From positions 1-5,909 of the forward strand of contig JAIXPM010000403.1 in NCBI GenBank assembly GCA_027486275.1: DNA of 5,909 bases, in the 5' to 3' direction. The stretch comes from Sphingomonadales bacterium. GTDB lineage: Bacteria; Pseudomonadota; Alphaproteobacteria; Sphingomonadales; Sphingomonadaceae. The translations under genes were made by a program, and so were the position numbers. The number at the start of each line of letters is the position of its first letter. Positions within the stretch are counted from its first letter, which is position 1. Under the pieces are notes generated by a model. That model worked only from the letters and a program-made list of their open reading frames with translations, had not been told where the DNA came from and made no database searches. Shown here piece by piece: positions 1 through 5,909 of this stretch.

Positions 1-1752
1 ATCCTCATAATAGCCGTTGAACGACAGCATCAGCGCACCTGCTTCGCGCACCTCCGGATCGCTGCTGCTCTCCATCGCCGCCCGGAAGAACGGCGCAAAG
101 AAAGCCGGCTGCGTCTGCGTGCGGTCGCTGGCCCCCAGGGCACTGAAGATCGCCGCGTTATTCGCCCGCATGTCGAGCAGGGTGATCGCCCGGCCGGATG
201 CCGCCAGCTGATTGCCCGCCCACGTACGGAACGCCGCGCCGATGCGGGCCTCGGTGCCCTCCGGGCTCCAACTCGTCGCCTTGCTGTTCCAGGCGTGGAG
301 ATAGCCCTGTTTCGGATTGCGCACATGCGGCTGCTCTGCGGGTGTCAGAAAACCCGTCCACTCATGATCGCCAGTGCCCGGAATCGGCAGGCGCGGATCA
401 ACCCCGGCGGGCAATTTGGGCAGAGTGCCGGCTTCCCAGAAGGCAATCTGGCCATCCGCGCCACCGTAACAGATGCCCAGATTCCAGCCCATGCGGCCCA
501 CACCCTTGGCTTCGAACTCGTCGATGCTGCGGGCGCGGCCCATCTCGACAATGCCCACCCAATTGTCGATCTCGCGGCCGCGCATGGCAAAGCTGTGGGA
601 GAAGGCCACATTGTTGGCGCTGTCCCACTGGATCACCGGGCCATGCACAGTGCGCGCCACCTCGTGCGTCACGGGCGCAGCGCCTTTCACCAGGATGGTC
701 TCGGTGCGGTGCTCCATGTCCTTCCAGGCGCCCTTGAACCAATATTGATAGCGGTTCTTCGGATTGAGCTTTTCGGCAAACACCGAATTGGCCTGCGCCA
801 CGCCCGATGTGAGCAGCCAGCCATGCTGCATGCCGCGGCCCATGAACGGCGGGCCATAGGCGTTGAAGCTGAAACCGGCCTGATCAAAGCCGCCGCCGCG
901 CAGATGGATCTCCGGGCCATCGGCGGTCGCCTCCAGCATCAGCACGCGGCCACTGGCGGATTTCTGCGGGCCGATCACCAGGCAGCGGCTGGCGCCTTTC
1001 GGCGGCTTAGCGGGCGCAGGCGGTGGCGGCGATGCGGTCAGGTCAACACCGCCCGCCCGCAACGACACAGGGCGATCCACCGGCACGGGCCGCGCCGGCG
1101 CCCGGTCTTCGCCTGGAGCGATGACGGTCGGCGAATCCGGATCGGAAACCGGCACCACATCATTAAAAATGCGCCGACCTTCGGCCTCGCCATGGCGTTT
1201 GATCATCGCATTCAGAAACGCCAGATTCGCGATCTCATGGGCATCACGGCCGCCGGGCACCGAGGCGATATAGCGAAGATAATCAAGCAACGTCCACGGC
1301 GTCAGCCTGATGCCCCAGCGGATGAATTCCAGCGGTGTCTTGTGCTCCGGATCGGCCAGCACCTCGGCCACAGCGCGATTGATGCCGTCAACATAGGCCT
1401 GCATCATCGCCTGATGCTCGGCCGGAATGGCCTGATACATCCGCATCAATTCGGCATCGGGCAGACGGCGATCACGCGCCGTCTTGTCGCCGGCAATCGC
1501 CGACGTGCCCAATATCTCCGCCCGCCGCCCCGCCGCGCCGCGCCGCTGCAACTCCATCGCTGCCAGCCGGTCCTGCGCCAGCGCATAGCCGGCGCCGAAC
1601 ATCACCGCCGCCGACGTATCGGCAAACACGTGCGGCACGCCCATGGAATCGCGGTGAATGGTGACCTTCTCCGCCGCCTCGGCTTGCACCGCACCGGGCA
1701 GTGCCAAGGCCCACAACAAGCCCATCACCCTGACAGATTTGCCCGATCCCAT
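1..1752 (-). CDS. Penicillin acylase-family Ntn hydrolase, secreted (3' end outside window)
   Basis: This is the N-terminal 584 residues of a penicillin G acylase/acyl-homoserine-lactone acylase-like amidase; family members usually have about 750-850 residues. Such enzymes cleave amide-linked acyl groups in the periplasm after self-processing into alpha and beta chains. Seen: a hydrophobic Sec-type signal at residues 1-24 ending VQA; the alpha-chain signature HRDSMGVPHVFAD (33-45) then GAGYALAQDRL (53-63); a Pro/Ala-rich spacer (about 202-253); and Ser255 in GASRCLVIG, the expected beta-chain N-terminal nucleophile. Further conserved stretches are TVHGPVI (368-374), DPRLPIPGTG (452-461) and GYLHAWN (483-489), whose Asn489 matches the oxyanion-hole Asn of E. 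coli acylase. Odd points: the usual Ser-Asn-x-Trp is Ser-Arg-Cys-Leu, the NDPH-like motif is absent, and the usual calcium-ligand aspartates are replaced around 319-324. I chose the ATG at 1752 because it puts a normal signal peptide at the N-terminus; in-frame ATGs at 1800 and 1794 are alternatives. Family is confident; substrate is unknown. Confidence 0.88.
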   Translation of the reverse strand, partial: MGSGKSVRVMGLLWALALPGAVQAEAAEKVTIHRDSMGVPHVFADTSAAVMFGAGYALAQDRLAAMELQRRGAAGRRAEILGTSAIAGDKTARDRRLPDAELMRMYQAIPAEHQAMMQAYVDGINRAVAEVLADPEHKTPLEFIRWGIRLTPWTLLDYLRYIASVPGGRDAHEIANLAFLNAMIKRHGEAEGRRIFNDVVPVSDPDSPTVIAPGEDRAPARPVPVDRPVSLRAGGVDLTASPPPPAPAKPPKGASRCLVIGPQKSASGRVLMLEATADGPEIHLRGGGFDQAGFSFNAYGPPFMGRGMQHGWLLTSGVAQANSVFAEKLNPKNRYQYWFKGAWKDMEHRTETILVKGAAPVTHEVARTVHGPVIQWDSANNVAFSHSFAMRGREIDNWVGIVEMGRARSIDEFEAKGVGRMGWNLGICYGGADGQIAFWEAGTLPKLPAGVDPRLPIPGTGDHEWTGFLTPAEQPHVRNPKQGYLHAWNSKATSWSPEGTEARIGAAFRTWAGNQLAASGRAITLLDMRANNAAIFSALGASDRTQTQPAFFAPFFRAAMESSSDPEVREAGALMLSFNGYYED

Positions 1753-1794
1753 GCCGCCCCCGCTGCAATCGCCCTGCGCCTGCACGCCAAACAT

Positions 1795-1807
1795 TGCCAT
1801 GATGGCA
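1795..1807. repeat. Inverted repeat TGCCAT-G-ATGGCA in the divergent intergenic region
   Basis: Two perfect 6-bp arms surround one central base. The site lies between the leftward acylase gene and the rightward YceI gene, where a shared operator could sit. About one such repeat is expected by chance in a window this size, so position is the only argument for function. It also covers the alternative acylase start at 1800. Confidence 0.25.
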
Positions 1808-1902
1808 GGCTTTGGCGGCGCAGGACAGATGGGGCAGTGAGACAGAAGGGGCACTGGCGGGCGCCGGAGCCGGCCTGTATGGCGGACGGCATCAAACAAA
1901 TC

Positions 1903-1908
1903 GGAGAG
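1903..1908 (+). promoter_or_regulatory. Ribosome binding site of the YceI-family gene
   Basis: GGAGAG lies 5 nt before the ATG at 1914. It decides the start: the reading frame is open much further upstream, but only this ATG (or the second one at 1920) combines a good Shine-Dalgarno with a signal peptide at the N-terminus. Confidence 0.7.
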
Positions 1909-1913
1909 TGAAG

Positions 1914-2540
1914 ATGCGGATGTTCCCGATCGTGATGGCACTGGCCGTCGCAACCATCGCCCAGACCGCTACCGCGCAAGCGCCGGGCAGCCGCGATCCA
2001 GCCGCCATCAGCGGCGGCACCTACACCGCCGATCCGGATCACACGCTGGTGGTGTGGACGCTCGATCACCTCGGCTTCACGCCCTACACCGGCATGTTCG
2101 GCAGCATCACGGGCAGCCTGACCTTTGATCCGAAGCAGCCGCAAGCAACCAAGCTGGACGTGACCATCCCGGTCGCCAAGGTGACCACCGCCAGCACCGG
2201 CCTCACCCAGCATCTGCTGCGCCCCGGAAAGGAAAGCGGCAAACCCGACTTTTTCGGCCCCGCCCCGGCTGACGCCCGCTTCGTCTCCACAAAGCTGGTG
2301 ACCACCGGCCAGACCGCCAAGCTGACCGGCGATTTCACCTTCAACGGCATAACCAAGCCGGTGACGCTGGATGTCAGCTTCTATGGCGCCGGCCGCACCC
2401 CACCCAACATGGGCGGCAAGGAAAACATCGGCTTCCGCGCCACTGGCACGATTCGGCGCAGCGAATTCGGCCTCGGCTTCGGCGTGCCGTTCGTGGGCGA
2501 CGAGGTGAAATTGGAGATCGCCGCCGCCTTCCAGAAATAG
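1914..2540 (+). CDS. YceI-family periplasmic lipocalin-like protein
   Basis: A 208-residue secreted protein of the YceI family (Pfam PF04264). These are small beta-barrels that bind a long polyisoprenoid or similar amphiphile; several are induced by base or osmotic stress, but the physiological role is mostly unsettled. Seen: a signal peptide with hydrophobic core at residues 4-17 and probable cleavage after AQA (23). The family pattern follows in order: YTADPDHTLVVWTLDHLGF (37-55), GMFGSITGSLTFD (60-72), DFFGPAPADARFVSTKL (112-128), the GDFTFNGITKPVTL block (139-152), and FRATGTIRRSEFGLG (174-188) with the typical Arg-x-x-Phe-Gly ending. Length is usual for the family with its signal. It is divergent from the acylase gene and 159 bp ahead of the Stealth gene, with no clear operon link to either. 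Nothing looks broken. Family confident; ligand unknown. Confidence 0.93.
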   Translation: MRMFPIVMALAVATIAQTATAQAPGSRDPAAISGGTYTADPDHTLVVWTLDHLGFTPYTGMFGSITGSLTFDPKQPQATKLDVTIPVAKVTTASTGLTQHLLRPGKESGKPDFFGPAPADARFVSTKLVTTGQTAKLTGDFTFNGITKPVTLDVSFYGAGRTPPNMGGKENIGFRATGTIRRSEFGLGFGVPFVGDEVKLEIAAAFQK

Positions 2541-2589
2541 GCAGCGAGGTCCCGAATGCGTGGCCAACGGCGGTGCGAGATTAGTTTTC

Positions 2590-2613
2590 GCGGGCATGGA
2601 ACCTTTTGCCCGC
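2590..2613 (+). terminator. Possible hairpin after the YceI-family gene
   Basis: GCGGGCA (2590-2596) pairs perfectly with TGCCCGC (2607-2613) around a 10-nt loop, 49 nt after the YceI stop codon. No T-run follows, so it is at best a weak or rho-assisted terminator. It lies just upstream of a consensus -35 element, which fits a transcription-unit boundary here. Confidence 0.3.
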
Positions 2614-2617
2614 CGAG

Positions 2618-2646
2618 TTGACACGGCGGCGTCACCGCCCCATGGC
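2618..2646 (+). promoter_or_regulatory. Candidate promoter of the Stealth-family gene
   Basis: A perfect TTGACA -35 hexamer sits at 2618-2623 in otherwise GC-rich intergenic DNA. At the expected 16-18 bp spacing (about 2640-2647) no good TATAAT match is visible; weak -10 elements are common in alphaproteobacteria. The spacer holds a short inverted repeat, GGCGG (2625-2629) and CCGCC (2635-2639), which could be an operator. A start near 2653 would leave a leader of about 47 nt before the ATG at 2700. Confidence 0.35.
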
Positions 2647-2699
2647 CTCACGCGTCCTGTTCTATCGTGGCGGACCAAACGCTCGCCTGGACGGGACCA

Positions 2700-3656
2700 A
2701 TGCAGAATTTTGGCGACGGCGCGCGCATCGACGCGGTCATCACCTGGGTCGACGGTGACGATCCTGCCCACACCGCCAAACGCCTGGCCCACCAGCCGCA
2801 CGCGCCCCGCCATGCCAACGGCGTCAACCCGCACCGTTGGGCCTGCAATGACGAGCTGGGCTATTGCCTGCGCTCGATTGCCAATCATGCGCCGTGGATC
2901 GGGCGGATCTGGATCATCACCGATGCGCAAACCCCCGATCTGTCGCGCCTGCCGGCCGATCTGGTGGCGCGGGTGCGGATTGTTGATCACCTGACCCTGT
3001 TTGCCGGCCATGAAAGCGCGCTGCCCACCTTCAACTCGCTGGCCATCGAGACACTGTTGTGGCGCATTCCCGGCCTGGCCGAACGCTTCGTCTATTTCAA
3101 CGATGACGTGTTCCTCACCGGGCCACTCGCACCTGGCGATGTGTTTCAGGATGGCCACCCGGTGCTGCGCGGGACCTGGGTCGATCAGAGCGCCATCGCC
3201 GCCGATTCCGCCAGCCGCGCAGACCCGGCGCTCCTGAACGCCCTCACCCAGATCAACGCCGCCGCACTGGCCGGCTTCGGCGCAGACCATCTGTTCCGCG
3301 CGGCGCACGTGGTCCACCCGCTGCGGCGCTCCGTGCTGGCGCGCCTCTATGATCAACACCGCGCCGCGTTCGTCGCCAACCTCGGCCACCGCTTCCGCTG
3401 CGTCTCGCAATTCCTGCCACAAGGCCTGCACAACCACGCCTGCATCGCCGCCGGCGCCGCCAACCTGCACACCGGTGAGGACCATCTCCACCTGCGCACC
3501 GGCGCCGTGCTCGATTACCCGCTGCCCCAAGTGCGCGCCTACCTCGCCCGCGCGTGCCAACCGCAGTTCAAATTCCTCTGCGTCAACGATCTCCCCCAAG
3601 TCGAAGCCGCCATCCCCGACACCCGCGCCTGGATCGAACGCGCGATTGCGGCGTGA
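2700..3656 (+). CDS. Stealth-family sugar-phosphate transferase (capsule/exopolysaccharide phosphotransferase)
   Basis: A 318-residue protein with the full Stealth architecture. Family members, such as the capsule polymerases of Neisseria meningitidis A and X and the human GlcNAc-1-phosphotransferase alpha/beta subunits, transfer hexose-1-phosphate from a nucleotide sugar to make phosphodiester-linked glycans. Seen in order: CR1 IDAVITWVDGDDP (10-22); CR2 from DELGYCLRSI (51-60) and APWIGRIWIITD (64-75) through LPTFNSLAIE (108-117) to RFVYFNDDVFLTG (129-141); CR3 around HVVHPLRRSVL (203-213); CR4 FKFLCVNDL (290-298). No signal or membrane segment is visible, so it is probably cytoplasmic or peripheral at the inner membrane. 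ATG 2700 was chosen because CR1 lies near the N-terminus and GGACGGGA precedes it closely; an in-frame GTG at 2667 with no good Shine-Dalgarno would add 11 residues. No capsule export or polymer genes are visible in the window, so the acceptor glycan is unknown. Confidence 0.9.
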   Translation: MQNFGDGARIDAVITWVDGDDPAHTAKRLAHQPHAPRHANGVNPHRWACNDELGYCLRSIANHAPWIGRIWIITDAQTPDLSRLPADLVARVRIVDHLTLFAGHESALPTFNSLAIETLLWRIPGLAERFVYFNDDVFLTGPLAPGDVFQDGHPVLRGTWVDQSAIAADSASRADPALLNALTQINAAALAGFGADHLFRAAHVVHPLRRSVLARLYDQHRAAFVANLGHRFRCVSQFLPQGLHNHACIAAGAANLHTGEDHLHLRTGAVLDYPLPQVRAYLARACQPQFKFLCVNDLPQVEAAIPDTRAWIERAIAA

Positions 3657-3670
3657 GGGATGAGGCAGAA

Positions 3671-3705
3671 GGAGGGCCTCCGGCGGGCAGGGTCGCGGAC
3701 CCTGC
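3671..3705. repeat. Two adjacent GC-rich hairpins after the Stealth gene
   Basis: GGAGG (3671-3675) faces CCTCC (3677-3681), and GCAGGGTC (3687-3694) pairs perfectly with GACCCTGC (3698-3705) over a 3-nt loop. They begin 15 nt after the Stealth stop codon and have no T-run, so this may be a rho-assisted terminator or a copy of a dispersed extragenic palindromic element. It marks the point where GC-rich sequence gives way to AT-rich sequence. Confidence 0.5.
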
Positions 3706-3711
3706 ACCCGA

Positions 3712-3883
3712 TTCGATCAAGGTCGAGTTATAGTGACAGAGCTTATAAACACTATTACCTTTCCCTATCGCGAAGATAAATTCTAAATCATTTGTCAATT
3801 AAAATCTTTCGGCTTCAATATCCTTTCATAAATTTATTGATCAGAGGCATTTTAATTATTTTTTAAAAAAATGTTTACCGATT
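3712..3883. other. AT-rich intergenic stretch without a supported gene
   Basis: Composition drops sharply from the GC-rich Stealth gene. Seen: a perfect palindrome ATAAATTTAT (3828-3837) and the self-complementary run TTTTTTAAAAAA (3859-3870), which lies just beyond the stop of the orphan minus-strand gene and could help end its transcript, though no GC-rich stem accompanies it. A minus-strand frame from 3798 is open here but runs on into the antisense of the Stealth gene, and I do not call it. Confidence 0.5.
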
Positions 3884-4651
3884 TTATTCGATTTTCTGAA
3901 CACCTTTAAGCTTCAAGCAGCCGTTCATTACGCCGTTTGGACCGGCGTCTTCAAAGGTAACATTATGAACAAATGACCCGGAACTGTGTGGAGCTATACT
4001 CATTTCTTTCGAAAAACTCTTCCCAAGCGATCCAGAGCAATCAATACCCTTTCCAATTTCATACTCGAAAGACAATCCAGAAATTTCCATATCAGAATCA
4101 TTCACAATATTTACAGTTATGTTTTTATCGTAACATTCTATGTATCTATCGTCGATATTGCAGCTAATCTTATATGATCTAATTTTGAATTTCGACATGG
4201 CGAGCTGCCTACGCGCGTCCTGTTCAGCGGCCATCTTCTTAGCTGCCTCTACTTTAGCATAGTCTTCCTGTGTCGGCTGAGGTGAAGACACTTCGACCCA
4301 GTCGCCTATTTCAGGCACATACAGCGCGTATCCTCCGTCTTTCCAGACCGCCGGGAATTGCAGCATACAGTCAGCCTCTGCCTCAGCGCTGTTCCTCCTT
4401 AAGGATGCAGCAGCAATACATTCCTCCTGATTGCGAGGTGCAGGCGCAAACAACGGAGCGAGAAGGGACCAGCAAGCAAAAGAGAATGCGATCGTCACTG
4501 TCGCCGTAAGACCGAGCAACGCGGCCCGCCACATAACCTCGAGAATTTTCATCAGGGCAGAACCGAACGAGATCGGTTGTGTGAGCGGTCCGATAAAGAA
4601 TGGCCCGTTCCAGACGGCCCGCACACAACGTGCGACAACAGCTTTGTTCAT
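3884..4651 (-). CDS. Hypothetical membrane-anchored protein with extracytoplasmic Cys-containing domain
   Basis: I do not recognise this 255-residue protein. Seen: a basic N-terminal part (1-41), one strong hydrophobic helix at about 42-68, a soluble part with Cys78 and Cys95, a charged Ala/Lys/Glu-rich helical linker (127-152), and a C-terminal region (about 155-255) that alternates like beta strands and carries Cys164, 173, 205 and 245. Six cysteines after the helix suggest disulfides in the periplasm; this is inference. ATG 4651 was chosen because GGGCGGGG precedes it; ATG 4684 adds 11 residues, and ATG 4552 would start just before the membrane helix but lacks a Shine-Dalgarno. Codon use differs from the neighbours: AGA, ATA, AAT and TCT are frequent, above all in the C-terminal third. 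This suggests acquired DNA. It stands alone between convergent Stealth and the etfBA terminator. That the gene is real is likely but not certain. Confidence 0.62.
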   Translation of the reverse strand: MNKAVVARCVRAVWNGPFFIGPLTQPISFGSALMKILEVMWRAALLGLTATVTIAFSFACWSLLAPLFAPAPRNQEECIAAASLRRNSAEAEADCMLQFPAVWKDGGYALYVPEIGDWVEVSSPQPTQEDYAKVEAAKKMAAEQDARRQLAMSKFKIRSYKISCNIDDRYIECYDKNITVNIVNDSDMEISGLSFEYEIGKGIDCSGSLGKSFSKEMSIAPHSSGSFVHNVTFEDAGPNGVMNGCLKLKGVQKIE

Positions 4652-4687
4652 ATTGTAGCCCCGCCCATAATTGGCTCGCAGCATCGA

Positions 4688-4699
4688 TTAAACGTTTAA
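4688..4699. repeat. Perfect 12-bp palindrome TTAAACGTTTAA upstream of the orphan gene
   Basis: The palindrome lies 37 bp before the chosen ATG of the orphan minus-strand gene, inside an AT-rich patch where a promoter would be expected. It could be an operator. One or two 12-bp palindromes are expected by chance in a window this long, so only its placement is suggestive. Confidence 0.3.
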
Positions 4700-4811
4700 A
4701 ATGCGATCGTCGAGGCGGGAAGAGCTTTGAGGACGAGTTGATGAGCACCCGACGGACAATTCAACAGCAGCAAGTTTCTACAATCCTGCCGGAGGCTCCT
4801 TTCTCTTCCTC

Positions 4812-4852
4812 AAAAAGCGAAAAGGGCCGCCGCTCCACCGAGCGACGGCCCT
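4812..4852 (-). terminator. Rho-independent terminator of the etfBA operon
   Basis: Read on the minus strand, a 13-bp stem (4852-4840 with 4835-4823, one G-U wobble) closes a 4-nt loop and is followed by TTTT, then CGC and TTTTT down to 4812. It begins 22 nt after the etfA stop codon. This is a textbook intrinsic terminator and separates etfBA from the orphan gene, which runs in the same direction. Confidence 0.92.
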
Positions 4853-4874
4853 CATGTTTCGCAGCAACTGCAGA

Positions 4875-5807
4875 TTACAGCTTGCCGGTCAGCTCCGGCA
4901 CCAGCGTGAAGAGGTCGCCGACCAGGCCGACGTCGGCCACCTGGAAGATCGGGGCTTCTTCGTCCTTGTTGATGGCGACGATAATCTTGCTGTCCTTCAT
5001 GCCGGCCAGATGCTGGATCGCGCCGGAGATGCCGACGGCGACATAGAGTTCGGGGGCGACGATCTTGCCGGTTTGGCCGACCTGATAATCGTTCGGGGCA
5101 TAGCCGGCATCGACGGCGGCGCGGCTGGCGCCGACGGCGGCGCCGAGCTTGTCGGCGAGCGGATCGATATACTCGTGGAACTTGTCGCTACTGCCCAGCG
5201 CGCGGCCGCCGGAGACGATGATCTTGGCGGCGGTAAGTTCGGGACGGGCCGATTTGGTGAGCTCGGCACCGACGAAGCTCGACGTGCCGGCCGAACCGGC
5301 GCCGCTGACGGCTTCAACGCTGGCGCTGCCGCCGCTCGTCGCGGCCTTGGCGAAGGCGGTGCCGCGCACGGTGATCACCTTCTTGGCGTCCGACGACTTC
5401 ACGGTGGCGATGGCGTTGCCGGCGTAGATCGGGCGGGTAAAGGTATCCGGGCCTTCCACCGACAGGATCTCGCTGATCTGCGCCACGTCCAGCGCAGCGG
5501 CGACGCGGGGGGCGACGTTCTTGCCGCGGCTGGTGGCCGGGGCGACGAACGCATCGTAACCCACCATGAGCCCAGCGATCAGCGGGGCGAGGTTTTCCGG
5601 CAGGGCGGCGCCATAGGCGGCATCGTCGGCGACCAGCACCTTGGCGACGCCGGCCACCTTGGAAGCGGCTTCGGCCACAGCGCCGCAGCCGGAACCGGCC
5701 ACCAGCACATGCACATCGCCGCCCAGTTGGGTGGCGGCCGTGATGGTCGCCAGCGTGGCGTCCTTCAAAACTTCGTTGTCGTGTTCGGCAAGGACCAGCG
5801 TGCTCAT
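4875..5807 (-). CDS. etfA: Electron transfer flavoprotein subunit alpha
   Basis: A 310-residue EtfA (FixB family), full usual length. With EtfB it forms the FAD- and AMP-containing heterodimer that takes electrons from acyl-CoA and other flavin dehydrogenases and passes them to ETF:ubiquinone oxidoreductase in the inner membrane. Seen: the N-terminal alpha/beta domain (1-about 185) with [19 protein letters not shown] (88-106), and the C-terminal FAD domain with [11 protein letters not shown] (196-206), [15 protein letters not shown] (226-240), [19 protein letters not shown] (242-260), SGAIQHLAG (261-269) and [15 protein letters not shown] (278-292). These are the isoalloxazine- and pyrophosphate-binding segments, all intact, including Arg229. 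A GGGAG Shine-Dalgarno lies 7 nt before the ATG, inside the end of etfB, and the two genes share ATGA, so translation is probably coupled. The residue 155-175 linker is unusually rich in Ser, Gly and Ala. Identification is secure. Confidence 0.97.
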   Translation of the reverse strand: MSTLVLAEHDNEVLKDATLATITAATQLGGDVHVLVAGSGCGAVAEAASKVAGVAKVLVADDAAYGAALPENLAPLIAGLMVGYDAFVAPATSRGKNVAPRVAAALDVAQISEILSVEGPDTFTRPIYAGNAIATVKSSDAKKVITVRGTAFAKAATSGGSASVEAVSGAGSAGTSSFVGAELTKSARPELTAAKIIVSGGRALGSSDKFHEYIDPLADKLGAAVGASRAAVDAGYAPNDYQVGQTGKIVAPELYVAVGISGAIQHLAGMKDSKIIVAINKDEEAPIFQVADVGLVGDLFTLVPELTGKL

Positions 5808-5909
5808 GCGACGGCTCCCATTTCCTTCAGCTTCGCGACCAGTTCATCGACCGATTTCACCTTGATGCCGGCCTGGCGCTTGGCCGGCTCGGTGACTTTC
5901 AGGGTGGTC
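5804..5909 (-). CDS. etfB: Electron transfer flavoprotein subunit beta (3' end only)
   Basis: The last 34 codons and the stop of EtfB; the rest lies beyond the right edge. Seen: [20 protein letters not shown] (residues 3-22 of the visible part), then a short amphipathic helix to the C-terminus. This is the typical EtfB tail, the arm that wraps around EtfA. The TGA overlaps the etfA ATG. Identification rests on this tail plus the directly following etfA. Confidence 0.92.
   Translation of the reverse strand, partial: TTLKVTEPAKRQAGIKVKSVDELVAKLKEMGAVA

Noticed and set aside
295..1911. Plus-strand open reading frame of 538 codons
   Set aside because: It is antisense to the acylase gene, whose minus-strand frame shows signal peptide, family motifs and conserved residues throughout. 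The plus-strand translation is rich in His, Arg and Ala with no recognisable domain, as expected for the complement of a GC-rich gene.
1725..3707. Minus-strand open reading frame of 660 codons
   Set aside because: It lies antisense across both the YceI and Stealth genes and the gap between them. The plus-strand products have clear family signatures; the minus-strand translation is low-complexity Gly/Ala/Arg/Val.
3712..3798. Minus-strand frame beginning TTGACAAATGA that reads MTNDLEFIFAIGKG
   Set aside because: The AT-rich start looks protein-like, but there is no Shine-Dalgarno and the frame continues through the hairpins into antisense of the Stealth gene. It could be a gene remnant, but nothing supports calling it.
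4485..4711. 12-bp direct repeat AATGCGATCGTC at 4485-4496 and 4700-4711
   Set aside because: About one 12-bp repeat pair is expected by chance in a window of this length, one copy lies inside the orphan gene, and no mobile-element structure is attached.
3724..4740. Short CGAGTT match at both edges of the AT-rich segment (3724-3729 and 4734-4739), considered as a target-site duplication
   Set aside because: Six bases over about 1 kb is well within chance, and no terminal inverted repeats or recombinase gene accompany it.
4600..5046. Plus-strand frame of 148 codons across the etfBA terminator
   Set aside because: It runs through the terminator hairpin and into antisense of etfA, has no good Shine-Dalgarno and no recognisable domain.
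1..5909. Search for CRISPR repeats, toxin-antitoxin pairs, defence genes, tRNAs and IS ends
   Set aside because: No regularly spaced repeats, cloverleaf-like sequence, recombinase motifs or small overlapping gene pairs were seen by eye on either strand.

Overview
The window is GC-rich chromosomal DNA. Its codon use is strongly G/C-biased at third positions, and its etfB-etfA pair resembles alphaproteobacterial ETF genes. I infer an alphaproteobacterium, possibly Sphingomonadales or a related order, but nothing in the window fixes the genus. I see no rRNA, tRNA, CRISPR array, transposase, integrase or phage gene.

Layout, left to right. (1) Positions 1-1752, minus strand: the first 584 codons of a secreted penicillin-acylase-family Ntn hydrolase whose 3' end lies beyond the left edge. 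(2) A 161-bp divergent intergenic region. (3) 1914-2540, plus strand: a secreted YceI-family, lipocalin-like protein. (4) 2700-3656, plus strand: a Stealth-family sugar-phosphate transferase of the capsule or exopolysaccharide type, with a consensus -35 hexamer upstream. (5) 3671-3705: two GC-rich hairpins just after the Stealth gene. (6) About 3712-4740: a markedly AT-richer segment holding one orphan minus-strand gene (3884-4651) for a membrane-anchored protein of unknown function. (7) 4812-4852: a strong rho-independent terminator serving the operon to its right. (8) 4875-5909, minus strand: etfA (complete) and the 3' end of etfB, with an ATGA stop/start overlap. These encode the electron-transfer flavoprotein that collects electrons from acyl-CoA and other dehydrogenases.

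The genes do not form an obvious single pathway. Acylase, YceI and Stealth all act at or beyond the inner membrane, so they loosely share an envelope theme, while ETF is core metabolism. The parts most worth a second look are the altered catalytic and metal-site motifs of the acylase, and the compositionally foreign segment with its orphan membrane protein. I found no convincing evidence of a new multi-gene system. Two very long antisense reading frames (538 and 660 codons) are artefacts of GC-rich codon bias over real genes.
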